Below are positions 16,277 through 25,466 of a DNA stretch of 64,000 nucleotides, piece after piece (the stretch's first letter is position 1; the number at the start of each line of letters is the position of its first letter). A program made the translations under genes and the position numbers. Under the pieces are notes generated by a model, which searched no databases, was not told the DNA's origin, and worked only from the letters and a program-made list of their open reading frames with translations. The DNA comes from Bacillus sp. OV166 (GTDB taxonomy: Bacteria > Bacillota > Bacilli > Bacillales > Cytobacillaceae): positions 3,357,001 through 3,421,000 of the forward strand of contig NZ_FXWM01000001.1 of assembly GCF_900177675.1 (NCBI RefSeq), read 5' to 3'.

Positions 16277-19200
16277 TTGAGTTTTCAAAAATGGTTGAGG
16301 ATTGTGATACCAGAAATTCAACTTATAGATTTTATCCAAAAAGAGGGGTTTAGAGGGAAAAAGCAACGAAAAATTTTGGAAAAACAAGCAGTGGCTGGGG
16401 TTAATAGTATTCCAAGTGGTTCAAACATGCCAAGTACGAATCACGGTGGCATTCCTCAGTCGGGTGGGGCGATTAAGGAAGCGGCAAAGGATGCACGATT
16501 AGGGATTAAGAATTTAAGCTTAAATCGGTCCAATGACGAATTGGATCAATTGTTTAATGAGATTAAGTTCACTTTAAATAACCATGTATTAGGACAAACA
16601 AGATTCATTGATGATTTACTGGTTTGTTTTAAGAAAGCGTTTTTGGCAAGAAACAAAGGCACCGTTCAAAATACCATGTTAATTGGTGGACCATCAGGAA
16701 CAGGGAAAAATCTAAGCTTAAATATTCTGATCAACGAATTGTACAAGAAAAAACTAACACCCTATAAAAGTTTTTCTACGCTTGATTTAAGTCAATACAG
16801 TCAAAAAGATATACATACGAACTTTATTGTCGATTGTTCTGCTTTATTTAGCTATGGGATTGGTACTGTCTTTTTCACTGGATTTGAAAAGGCTCATTCT
16901 GAGGTTCTTCATTATGTAACAAAGCTGTTTCGAGATGGGTATTTTCGAACACCGGAAGGGATCGTTGTCAGTGCAACAGATTACTTTTTAATTCTCTATA
17001 TGGATGCAGAAGTCAATCAAATGGAAGCAGGTCACCAAATTCCTGTATCCATTGCCAATCAAGTACCTCCTGGATTGTTGCGTGAAATTCAATCTTTTGC
17101 ATATACTGCTCCATTGGAAGTGGATTCGCTGCGTACGATTTTACATTCTCAACTGCATAAAGCCGCAGCTAAATTACAGTCGCAGGCACAGTTAAACATC
17201 CAATTCGACCCCAATGTTTTTTTTGAATTAGCTGAAATAATTTTAGGTACCAAAAGATATGGAGAAGCGGTCCAGGAGTTGGTAGAAGATCACTTTTTTT
17301 CAGTGTTATTAGACCAACGAGCAAGAGGTGTCATCTCTAGTAATAGCGTAATCAGTGTAAAAATGGACGATAATCGATTTATTGCTGATACAGGAAAAGA
17401 AAGAATATTACTGAAAACGATCTCCATCATTAAAGAGGAAACATTAGACGATATACTGAATGAACTCAATAGCTTGGTTGGGTTGGAATCTGTTAAGTCC
17501 TTTGTCCATCAGCTTATGCAAACCGTTAAATTACAAAAACAACGTGAAGCGCTTGGTGGGAAAATCACACCTATGACATTACATATGGTGTTTACAGGAA
17601 ACCCAGGTACTGGAAAAACATCGGTTGCAAGATTGATCTCGAGAATTTTAAAAGCAATGGGATTACTGTCCCAAGGTCAACTCGTGGAAGTGGCAAGACA
17701 GGATCTTGTGGGAGAATATGTGGGTTCTACGGCTCCTAAAACGGAAGGAAAAATCCAAAGTGCACTCGGTGGTGTTTTGTTCGTTGATGAGGCCTACACA
17801 CTTGCGCGTAACAAACATGACAGCTTTGGTCTAGAGGCGATCGATACATTGGTAAAAGGAATGGAAGATCACCGAGATCATTTAGTGGTAATTCTTGCTG
17901 GGTACACCAATGAAATGGAAACCTTTTTAAAATCAAACCCAGGTCTTCGCTCAAGATTTCCGTTTATTGTAGAATTCCCAGATTATACACCAAAGGAAAT
18001 GCTTGATATTATGCTTATTAACGCAAAACAGCGTGAATATGTAATAGACCCTGCCATACATGAAGGATTGATAGATTTATTTGCTACGAAGCAGATCCCT
18101 GGAAGGAATGATAGTGGAAACGGACGACTTGTTCGAAATTTAATCGAAGAAGCCATTCGAAAGCAATCTGTCCGGATTATTAATAGTACCGATAAGGAAA
18201 ATAAAGCAGCTATAAATGTACTTACAAGTAAAGATTTTGGAATTGGTGTAAAGGAAGAATTTGATTTAGCAGCCGCATTTAAAGATATCATTGGCCTAGA
18301 GAACGTGAAAGCTTTTATTCGTACGTTAGAAAAGCAAATATTAGCCAATAAACGACGGAAAGATGCGGGAATTAAGACTAGCAATGAACAAACACTGAAT
18401 ATTATTTTTTCTGGGAATCCTGGAACTGGTAAAACGACTATTGCTCGTTTATTTGCCTCTATGCTTAAATCAATGGGCATTTTAAAGCGAGGACATCTTG
18501 TAGAGGTGGACCGTTCACACCTGGTTGCTGAATATGCCGGTCAAACGGCTGTAAAAACCACAGAAGTAGTAGAAAGTGCATTAGGTGGTGTGTTATTTAT
18601 TGACGAAGCTTATTCACTTGTCGAAGAAGGGACAGTTGGCGGAGGATTTGGGAAAGAAGCCATTGATACATTGGTTCGGCTAATAGAAAATCATCGTGAA
18701 AACTTAGTGGTAATCCTTGCTGGATATACAAATGAAATGGAAACTTTTTTACAATCAAACCCGGGGCTTTCCTCACGCTTCCCATTAAATATAACGTTTC
18801 CTGATTATACAGCTGAACAATTAGCTCAAATGACAGAGATAATCGCAAAATCAAAAGGGTTTGTTGTTTCGGATGAGGTAACTACTGCACTAGTACAATT
18901 TTATGAGAAAAAGCAAATACCAGGTAAAAATGATAGTGGCAATGGACGCCTTGTTCGGAATACCGTTGAGAGTGCCATTCGGAATCAATCGATTCGAATC
19001 GTTGAGCAACCAGATTTAGTAGTCGAAGAACTCAATCGATTATCTTTACCAGATTTTAAGGTAGCAGCTGTAGAGAAAAAAGAAGCCGCCTTAAAGGAAT
19101 TAGAGCAAGTCATTGGTTTGGAAAAAATAAAGGAATTTGTCAGGTCTCTTTCAGCACAAATAGAAATTGCAAAGAAGAGGGAAGAATTAGGACTGCCAAA

Positions 19201-19891
19201 GGCGGGTTCACAGTCCCTTCATATGGTGTTTAAAGGAAATCCTGGTACGGGCAAAACAATGATTGCGCGCATTTTGGCTAAACGATTGAAGGAATTAGGG
19301 GTGATTAAACAAGATAATCTGGTAGAAACTGATCGCTCTGGTTTGGTTGCAGGCTATGTTGGTCAAACTGCTCTTAAAACGAGAAAGGTACTTGAGAAAG
19401 CGCTAGGTGGAGTTTTGTTCATTGATGAAGCTTATGCCCTGTTAGGAAGTAACAATGATTTCGGTCAGGAGGCAATCGATACCATCGTAAAATTTATGGA
19501 TGATCATCGTGAAAACATTATTGTCATTTTAGCAGGATATGATGATGACATGGAACAATTCCTAGATTCTAACGCTGGTTTGCGCTCGCGGTTTCCAACT
19601 ATTATAAATTTTCCTGATTATACTCCACATGAGCTATTACAAATTAGCCGTCTTATTTTTAAAGCGAAAGGCTATTCGGTTTCAACAGAAACAGAAGCTG
19701 TTTTACTGAAAAGGTTCTATCAATCGAAGCAAATGGAAAACGCAGGCAATGGAAGAATGGCGAGAAACCTTTGTGAATTAGCCATCCGTAATCATGCATT
19801 ACGAGTGAGTCGAATTAGTAATCCTACTGTCGAGCAATTAGTGACCATTCTACCAGAGGATATTTCGGAAGTCGGTGAACAATATGAGTAA
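16277..19891 (+). CDS. Four-module AAA+ protein of the CbxX/CfxQ (SpoVK) family
   Basis: CbxX-type AAA+ proteins remodel protein complexes. This 1204-residue protein starts at TTG with AGGGTG before it. Module 1 (about residues 90-330) resembles a ClpB-type AAA but its P-loop is GGPSGTGKN and the Walker B position reads FFTGFEKAH, so it lacks the catalytic acidic pair. Modules 2-4 (about residues 390-640, 665-915 and 940-1185) are typical CbxX: NPGTGKT, then GGVLFVDEAY or GGVLFIDEAY, an arginine region RSRFP or SSRFP and NGRLVRN or NGRMARN. SpoVK proteins have one module and about 320 residues, so this is an internal triplication plus an inactive head. It overlaps the next membrane protein gene by eight bases. 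Confidence 0.88.
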   Translation: MSFQKWLRIVIPEIQLIDFIQKEGFRGKKQRKILEKQAVAGVNSIPSGSNMPSTNHGGIPQSGGAIKEAAKDARLGIKNLSLNRSNDELDQLFNEIKFTLNNHVLGQTRFIDDLLVCFKKAFLARNKGTVQNTMLIGGPSGTGKNLSLNILINELYKKKLTPYKSFSTLDLSQYSQKDIHTNFIVDCSALFSYGIGTVFFTGFEKAHSEVLHYVTKLFRDGYFRTPEGIVVSATDYFLILYMDAEVNQMEAGHQIPVSIANQVPPGLLREIQSFAYTAPLEVDSLRTILHSQLHKAAAKLQSQAQLNIQFDPNVFFELAEIILGTKRYGEAVQELVEDHFFSVLLDQRARGVISSNSVISVKMDDNRFIADTGKERILLKTISIIKEETLDDILNELNSLVGLESVKSFVHQLMQTVKLQKQREALGGKITPMTLHMVFTGNPGTGKTSVARLISRILKAMGLLSQGQLVEVARQDLVGEYVGSTAPKTEGKIQSALGGVLFVDEAYTLARNKHDSFGLEAIDTLVKGMEDHRDHLVVILAGYTNEMETFLKSNPGLRSRFPFIVEFPDYTPKEMLDIMLINAKQREYVIDPAIHEGLIDLFATKQIPGRNDSGNGRLVRNLIEEAIRKQSVRIINSTDKENKAAINVLTSKDFGIGVKEEFDLAAAFKDIIGLENVKAFIRTLEKQILANKRRKDAGIKTSNEQTLNIIFSGNPGTGKTTIARLFASMLKSMGILKRGHLVEVDRSHLVAEYAGQTAVKTTEVVESALGGVLFIDEAYSLVEEGTVGGGFGKEAIDTLVRLIENHRENLVVILAGYTNEMETFLQSNPGLSSRFPLNITFPDYTAEQLAQMTEIIAKSKGFVVSDEVTTALVQFYEKKQIPGKNDSGNGRLVRNTVESAIRNQSIRIVEQPDLVVEELNRLSLPDFKVAAVEKKEAALKELEQVIGLEKIKEFVRSLSAQIEIAKKREELGLPKAGSQSLHMVFKGNPGTGKTMIARILAKRLKELGVIKQDNLVETDRSGLVAGYVGQTALKTRKVLEKALGGVLFIDEAYALLGSNNDFGQEAIDTIVKFMDDHRENIIVILAGYDDDMEQFLDSNAGLRSRFPTIINFPDYTPHELLQISRLIFKAKGYSVSTETEAVLLKRFYQSKQMENAGNGRMARNLCELAIRNHALRVSRISNPTVEQLVTILPEDISEVGEQYE

Positions 19892-20321
19892 ACTATTTGC
19901 CATTCTAGGAGCGATAGCTTATTACTTATGCTATCCGTTTGTCTTAATTTTCATCTTAATTGGGCCACTAATGGAATTTCCTGTTCTTTTAGAGATATTT
20001 AGACTGAGTACACCAAGAGCAGGTTTAACACTCGATTTGTTAGCTGTATTGGGGGTCCTCTTATTTTTATCCTATAGATTCCCTAGGCTCGGCTGGTTAA
20101 ATAGACAATTCCCTGTATTAATCCCACTCTTACAAATGTTTTTTATTACTTTAATAGGAATAGAGGTCGCGATATTTTTTGCCAACCTGTGGGCTGATAA
20201 ACTTGTTTACGGTAAAGGAATGGCCATTGCCTTATCCATTCTTTGTCTCATAACTGTGCGATTCTATCTAACGTATTGGTATAGTAAATACCCAATCAGC
20301 TATAAAGTACACAAGATGTAA
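19884..20321 (+). CDS. Polytopic membrane protein partner of the AAA protein
   Basis: The ATG at 19884 lies inside the end of the AAA gene (eight-base overlap), preceded by GGTGAAC. About four hydrophobic segments can be seen across 145 residues, with short basic loops (LSYRFPRLGWLNRQFP). No family recognised. The translational coupling suggests it anchors, or is a substrate of, the multi-module AAA protein at the membrane. Confidence 0.7.
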   Translation: MSKLFAILGAIAYYLCYPFVLIFILIGPLMEFPVLLEIFRLSTPRAGLTLDLLAVLGVLLFLSYRFPRLGWLNRQFPVLIPLLQMFFITLIGIEVAIFFANLWADKLVYGKGMAIALSILCLITVRFYLTYWYSKYPISYKVHKM

Positions 20322-20332
20322 GGGGATAAACG

Positions 20333-20941
20333 ATGAAAAAAAACAAACAGCAGCGCAACCATGACAATCATGCCGAATATACCCAACAAAATTCTGAATA
20401 TCAGCAGGATCCGATCGAAAGAGAGATTGTCCCACATCAACCATTGATTCGCAAATCACTCGGTTGGGCTTCGTTGATAATCATAGCGATGGCTATACTG
20501 GGCAGCTTTCTTACAACCAGTTTTAGTGATGAAGGGACAGCAGAAGAAGTGGTTGCAAACAGAATAAGTCAATCAACAACAGCAGGCGAAAGTTTATTTG
20601 AAAATGAAACAAATGGTAATATTAAATCAAGAGATTTTCAAGTGACGAACGCTGGTTCAGATGGTGGGGAAGCAAGAATGTTAATATGGGATTTTAACAA
20701 AGTGGATTTGGATGAAGTGGCCATATTTGTTGATGGAGTTCCAGTAAAAGAAAAACTCATATTATCAGATAAAGCCGCTGCCATAAGCATCCCTGTGCCT
20801 AGTAAGGTCACCATCAGTGGAGTTAAAGACCTTGGAGGCGGAATCTCCTACGCGGTCAAATTTCCAAACAATAAAAATACTTATTTTAATGTGGTTTCGG
20901 TTGGACAATCAAATACGTATACCGTTTTACCTAGACCATAG
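20333..20941 (+). CDS. Single-pass membrane protein with extracytoplasmic domain
   Basis: 202 residues: a polar, Gln/Asn/His-rich cytoplasmic N-terminus (about 42 residues), one membrane segment (SLIIIAMAILGSFLTT, about residues 47-62), then a 130-residue outside domain. The domain is Gly/Val/Lys-rich and beta-strand-like, with repeated V-D-G-V-P and K-D-L-G-G-G turns. The TAAGGGG ribosome binding site and the 11-base gap place it in the AAA operon as its last gene. Its role is unknown; it could be the exposed component of a membrane machine. Confidence 0.65.
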   Translation: MKKNKQQRNHDNHAEYTQQNSEYQQDPIEREIVPHQPLIRKSLGWASLIIIAMAILGSFLTTSFSDEGTAEEVVANRISQSTTAGESLFENETNGNIKSRDFQVTNAGSDGGEARMLIWDFNKVDLDEVAIFVDGVPVKEKLILSDKAAAISIPVPSKVTISGVKDLGGGISYAVKFPNNKNTYFNVVSVGQSNTYTVLPRP

Positions 20942-20988
20942 ATTTGAAATAATAGAAGGCAAGATGTAGATAATATAGATGTTTTATT

Positions 20989-21023
20989 AAGCTGAGGCTC
21001 TGTTTACGAGCCCCAGCTTTTTT
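20989..21023 (+). terminator. Terminator of the AAA operon
   Basis: AAGCTGAGGCTC (20989-21000) pairs with GAGCCCCAGCTT (21008-21019) and is followed by a T-run to 21023. A group II intron begins at the next base. Confidence 0.85.
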
Positions 21024-22229
21024 GTGTGCCAGGCATGTTCATTAACTAGGCGGTGCAAGTCCGCTATGGGCGTTGGGATATGCGAACCATTAGCCGAAGG
21101 CAAGGGTGTCCGTGGTGACACGGAATCTGAAGGAAGCTCTAGGCAAATCCTCGGTCTGAGGTACACGAATCACATTCGAGGTTTCCGTTTCAGGACGAGT
21201 TAGCAGAACAAAACAAAGTCCAAAATATCTCCGGATGAAACGGGAATAAATGTGGCGGATATTTGAGGAGAAAGTGAATGAACTTACCCTGGGAGGTCGC
21301 TTAATACCCAATACAGGAACCTACTTAGTGATAAGTAGCTGAATTAAGAGAAGTCAGCCGAAGTCATAGTATCAACCTTACGGTTGAGAAGGACGGAACG
21401 AAAGGAGCGACCATGTTAGAGCACTTTACAAAGGAACTAAGACACAGCCAATCGTATGATTACAAAAGATGGAGATGGACGGAAACCAGCGAATTCATTT
21501 GTAGAGTGGAGTTCCCTTTGTGCAAACTCAAGGACATGGAAACAATATGGAACCAGACAATGAATTAATTATGAGAATCATAAGTCGTGAAAATATGAAC
21601 CAAGCCTTTCAAAAGGTCAAGAGAAATAAAGGGGCTGCAGGTGTCGATGAGAAAGATATAGAAGCAACCCGCCTTTATTTGAAAGAGCACGGTCAAGAAA
21701 TAATCCGACTTATACAGGATGGAAAATACAAACCTCAAGCTGTCCGACGGGTAGAAATCCAAAACCAAAAGGTGGAAAACGAAATCTTGGAATCCCTACA
21801 GTAACTGACCGAGTTATCCAACAAGCAATTATCCAAATACTAACCCCAATATTTGAGAAACAATTTAGTCCATATAGTTTTGGGTTCAGACCCAATAAAA
21901 GTGCACATTAAGCTATTGAGCAAGCAAGATTATACATCGAAGATGGAAATGAATATGTAGTGGATATGGAATTGGAAAAGTTCTTTGACAAAGTGCAACA
22001 TGACAAATTAATGTCAATCGTTTCTAAGGCTATCACTGACAAACCAACATAAAACTAATTCGTCGGTACCTACAAGCGGGGTTCATGGAAAATGGGGTTG
22101 TGTCTGTAAATAAAGAAGGTACTCCGCAAGGAGGTCCACTTAGTCCGCTACTAAGCAATATCATCTTAAATGAACTTGATAAAGAACTGGAAAATCGAGG
22201 ACATAAATTTGTACGCTATGCCGATGACT
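21024..22229 (+). mobile_element. Degenerate group II intron inserted after a terminator
   Basis: The 5' end GTGTGCC abuts the T-run of the terminator. The following 500 bases have the look of an intron domain I (many short helices such as GGGTGTCC-GTGGTG-ACAC) and precede a reverse transcriptase remnant. Insertion behind a terminator stem-loop is the known preference of bacterial class C introns. No domain V/VI or 3' end is found: at 22230 the sequence changes into a second intron-like start. Confidence 0.7.
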
Positions 22230-22231
22230 GT
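21547..22231 (+). pseudogene. Group II intron reverse transcriptase/maturase (LtrA-like), decayed
   Basis: The N-terminal RT0/RT1 region is intact ([20 protein letters not shown]), then frameshifts near 21765 and stops at about 21908 and 22050 break it. The frames together still read [74 protein letters not shown] and VRYADDC. It ends at the YADD catalytic motif (22217-22228). Finger and part of palm remain; thumb, X domain and endonuclease are missing. Confidence 0.82.
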
Positions 22232-22445
22232 GTGCCACGAAAGCAAACTAAGTGTGCTTGAAAAGCACATTAGTTCGCTGTGCTGCACTTAAGATGAGAG
22301 AAGGCCTCTCGCAATCGCTATGCAGGTAGAGGTTGCAAACCACCCTAAGGTGCTGTAGTCAAAAGCTATGGAATTGAGCGTAAGGGGAAAGGCAGGGCAA
22401 GACTTTGACAGGTATGTATTAAGGAGACGAAAACCATTGAACCGC
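22230..22445 (+). mobile_element. 5' fragment of a second, nested group II intron (tentative)
   Basis: Sequence identity to the reverse transcriptase stops inside the codon after YADD, and a new GC-richer block starts with GTGTGCCACGAAAGC. It contains several hairpins (for example AAGTGTGCTT-GAA-AAGCACATT, 22251-22272) and ends around GGTATGTATTAAGGAGACG. The GTGTGCC start equals that of the outer intron. Assignment rests on the 5' consensus and structure only. Confidence 0.4.
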
Positions 22446-22563
22446 TGAAGAAATAATGAAAGCTTTATTGTAATATCCTAAACCCACCAATCTACTGTAT
22501 ATCTAATATGGAATATTTTTGACCAATCCCACAATATAAATATTTTAGTTTAAATGAGACTTA

Positions 22564-22788
22564 CTAGATTATGTTAGCGGAGAAAATCCAACATCCGTCT
22601 TCTTTTCCACTAACTGTAATTGTTTTTCCTTCATAACTAGACAGGTCAATTATAGCGCTTTCTGGAGTTTGTGCTGCCTGCAATGGTATTTTGGTTAACC
22701 TCAATTTATTACATTCCTCATGTGGTTCTTTTTTTCTAATGTGAAATTCTCCGTTTTCAACAATCCCTGTAAATTGATTTTGAATCAT
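22564..22788 (-). CDS. Small hypothetical protein following the subtilase
   Basis: 74 residues from the ATG at 22788, set by AAAGGAGG four bases upstream; the longer frame to 22851 has no ribosome binding site. The sequence is beta-rich, ending in YEGKTITVSGKEDGCWIFSA, reminiscent of a small OB- or SH3-like domain. It lies about 100 bases downstream of the subtilase on the same strand. A role as inhibitor or partner of the protease is possible but unsupported. Confidence 0.55.
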   Translation of the reverse strand: MIQNQFTGIVENGEFHIRKKEPHEECNKLRLTKIPLQAAQTPESAIIDLSSYEGKTITVSGKEDGCWIFSANII

Positions 22789-22884
22789 CTTTCCTCCTTT
22801 AGTAAAAAAAAATATGTCGTTTGTCAATTTTTCGAACAATAGTGAAAGCAAAATTGATTATTAACTATTATTTGGTTATTAGTC

Positions 22885-24318
22885 TTATCTTCCCTCGCGA
22901 ACCATTTGAACGGCTCGTTCTGCGTCAGCCAGACCGAAGCCAGTTGCTAAATCGCGACCAGGACCTGCAGAGTTGCCCTGAGAACTTTGTCCTTCTACAA
23001 TATCGATGGCAGTTTTCGTAAGAATATCCTTTGCTTCACGAAATGTAAGATTCGGCTTGACCTGTTTCAACAAGGCACAAATGCCAGCGATTTGTGGAGC
23101 AGCAGCAGAAGTACCGCTAAACATTCCCCAACCGTCATTAGGCGCTGTTCCATCATTTCCCCATTCGCGATGTACATTACCATTTCTATCCACTTCATCC
23201 TTTGATTCTTCCTCGTCGAGTGTGTCTCCTGGTTGTACTGGCAACATAATATATTGGGCGCGAGGCTGCATTCCAACCAAACCACAGACATCTGGAACTT
23301 CTCTACTAGGGAATAGCTTGCTTTCAAATCCGCTGGCGTAATCAGATGCTTGAAGTTTTCCATCTTCGTCTATGTATACACCGCCTGCTGATATGACATA
23401 AGGAAGCTGGCCTGGAAAACCGTAGTGACCATTACCTGCTGAAAATACCACAATTATTCCCTTTTTCACCGCATTCGCGATTGCTGCGGCTATGGCTTTC
23501 TGTGGAGGAGTCAAACTTCCATCACGGAAGCTTAGCCCCCAGCTACAGGAAATGATATCTGGGCTTAGGGAAGAGGCTATATTAATTTCTGCGGCACCAT
23601 TGATCATTACTTGATCTTCACTTTCAGCAGGCCCTTGTTTTACCATTGTAAACGTTATCCCAGGTGCTACGGCAAACAAGTTTGCCGATTCTCCTGTTCC
23701 ATGACCGTACTCGTCATCTTCTGGGTTTCTTGCACCTACACCCAACACAACCGGTGTGGAACGATAGCCTTGATGTTCAAAATAAGGATGACGATACCAA
23801 CCAGTGTCCACCATTACGACTTTTACACCATTTCCGGTGATTCCACTATTGTGTACACGATCTGCCCGTAAAAGTCTTGCCACATCATCTGGTACACTCA
23901 GATGAAACTGATCAACTTGGGGAGGAATCGTATTTTCAGTGTGTCGGTCGGCTAGTGCGCTGCTACCAATTTGAAAATAATACATCGGCTCATTAAGCGC
24001 CACACCTTCAAGTACGTCTGCAAGCGAACTTTTCGAAGTGTCAATAAAACCTGATAGGGGAGTGTCAGTGGTATCAAGAAAGGTAGATAGAGTTTTTTTC
24101 CCATACCTGATCACCTCGCGCTCTTTTGGGACAATCTTTGTTTGGAATACTTTGTCGTAGATCTCCGCAGGAGCCGCGATGTTAATAGAAGTCGGGCCAA
24201 TTTGTAATACATCAAAGCCAGCACTCTTCAATTTTTTTACCGCTAAATCAACTAGGTCTGGATTATTATGGAATTGTCCGACGTTCTCAGGGGTGATAAT
24301 TTCCTTTGTTTCGAACAA
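22885..24318 (-). CDS. S8 family serine protease (subtilase)
   Basis: The catalytic triad is visible: Asp in VVMVDTGWYRHP, His in EYGHGTGESANLFAVAPG and Ser in FSGTSAAAPQIAGI, with the oxyanion Asn in VFSAGNGHYGFPG. Residues 1-150 form a long prodomain-like region (LKSAGFDVLQIGPTSINIAAP) without a signal peptide. It resembles the intracellular or cryptically exported subtilases that accompany peptide or lysis systems. The only usable start is TTG at 24318 with GGTGGTGA upstream; the frame opens 28 codons earlier without ATG, GTG or TTG. 477 residues, catalytically intact. Substrate unknown. Confidence 0.85.
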   Translation of the reverse strand: MFETKEIITPENVGQFHNNPDLVDLAVKKLKSAGFDVLQIGPTSINIAAPAEIYDKVFQTKIVPKEREVIRYGKKTLSTFLDTTDTPLSGFIDTSKSSLADVLEGVALNEPMYYFQIGSSALADRHTENTIPPQVDQFHLSVPDDVARLLRADRVHNSGITGNGVKVVMVDTGWYRHPYFEHQGYRSTPVVLGVGARNPEDDEYGHGTGESANLFAVAPGITFTMVKQGPAESEDQVMINGAAEINIASSLSPDIISCSWGLSFRDGSLTPPQKAIAAAIANAVKKGIIVVFSAGNGHYGFPGQLPYVISAGGVYIDEDGKLQASDYASGFESKLFPSREVPDVCGLVGMQPRAQYIMLPVQPGDTLDEEESKDEVDRNGNVHREWGNDGTAPNDGWGMFSGTSAAAPQIAGICALLKQVKPNLTFREAKDILTKTAIDIVEGQSSQGNSAGPGRDLATGFGLADAERAVQMVREGR

Positions 24319-24875
24319 CGATTCACCACCAATGGAGTGTACTGAAGCTTCTGCATATATAAGAGAAGGGAGAGAGGAAGCCCCATTTTCTTTTGTTTGT
24401 CAATTTAGTCCCTACTTTCACATTTTATTTAATTCTTTTCTTTCAAAGTTGTTAAAAGTTGTTAAAGTTAGCTCGATTCTGGTTTCAAAATCTAAAACCA
24501 TTTGATAGGTTCATTAACCAATATATATAATATCCTCGTAAGAATTTATTATTTTTGAAATTATAGTAAAAATATATAAAAAAAGGAATTCGCATAGAGA
24601 AGGATTTGCTTTCCTCAAAAGCCAAAATACTTGGGGTGAGGTAAGAGATACTGCTCGATTACTTATGGATGGATTTGGAAGATATAATGGCTTACCTTCT
24701 AATCATCCAGCATATCAATCTAAAATGGATATAGATCACGATAATTATGCTTGTGAGAGGTAAAGTTTTATAGTTTTAGAAGACTTATGAGGTAATATTT
24801 CTTGCTTTTGGTGTGGATTCACGTACTATTAGACAATTTGAAACGGTACTACTTGGTCAAAATAAAAGCCTTGGG
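24319..24875. other. Intergenic region with an Excalibur-like remnant
   Basis: 557 bases with no complete gene. It includes the promoter side of the subtilase and, on the plus strand, the remnant at 24587-24763 described separately. Confidence 0.4.
24587..24763 (+). pseudogene. Remnant coding sequence ending in an Excalibur-like calcium-binding motif
   Basis: The frame reads FAFLKSQNTWGEVRDTARLL, a Gly/Asn-rich stretch, then MDIDHDNYACER and a stop. The ending matches the D-x-D-x-D-G-x-x-C-E pattern of Excalibur domains. No start codon or ribosome binding site is present, so only the 3' part of a gene remains. An intact Excalibur protein is encoded 700 bases away. Confidence 0.4.
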
Positions 24876-25466
24876 TTAATTCCCTTGGCTTTTTTCTGCT
24901 GTTAAAATCAAGCGTTCTGGAGCAGGAGTTATCATATTCATTGGATAACAGGTGATCAAAACTAATACAGGTTTTTTCTGATCGGTGATCGGTAACCTGT
25001 AATCCTTTGAAACGATCTTCTTACCAGTTATATAGTATGTAGTCGATACATTATCCTCATCTACAACAACTCGATCTCCCAATTTCAAAAGATCAAGATT
25101 CTTGAACACTGTATCATTATGTCCTGCAAGGATTGACATACCATATTGATTAGGTTTAGCGGTATCAGGATAGTGGCCTACACCTTTTAGTAAAGTTTTC
25201 TTATCGATCCCTTCGACAACAGAAACCGTCTTTTTCAGTTTGGGGAAGGTTAGGAACACTTCCTTGTCGGCAAGTGGCTCTTCTTTTACAGCAGGTTTCA
25301 CTACAGGTTCTTGTTTCTTTACTTCGACAGATTTTACCTTAACTTGCTTTTCAAAGGATTGTTCGGATCGATACATATAATATTTGGCATATCCCATTTG
25401 ATACAAGCTGCTACAAACTAGAAAGAGTGAGAGTAGTCCAACCACTCTCACAAAAAACTTTCTCAT
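24876..25466 (-). CDS. Class D sortase
   Basis: Transpeptidase that joins surface proteins to peptidoglycan. An N-terminal membrane anchor (VVGLLSLFLVCSSLYQMGYA, about residues 8-27) precedes a Lys/Pro/Glu-rich linker. The sortase domain carries the His in SILAGHNDTVF, the Cys in VLVLITCYPM and the Arg in APERLILTAE. The 196-residue length and the LITCYP pattern fit class D enzymes of Bacillaceae. Its ATG overlaps the stop of the upstream substrate gene (ATGA), so enzyme and substrate are made together. Confidence 0.88.
   Translation of the reverse strand: MRKFFVRVVGLLSLFLVCSSLYQMGYAKYYMYRSEQSFEKQVKVKSVEVKKQEPVVKPAVKEEPLADKEVFLTFPKLKKTVSVVEGIDKKTLLKGVGHYPDTAKPNQYGMSILAGHNDTVFKNLDLLKLGDRVVVDEDNVSTTYYITGKKIVSKDYRLPITDQKKPVLVLITCYPMNMITPAPERLILTAEKSQGN

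Noticed and set aside
17983..18480. 165-residue minus-strand frame inside the AAA gene
   Set aside because: Antisense shadow of strongly supported AAA motifs; no start context.
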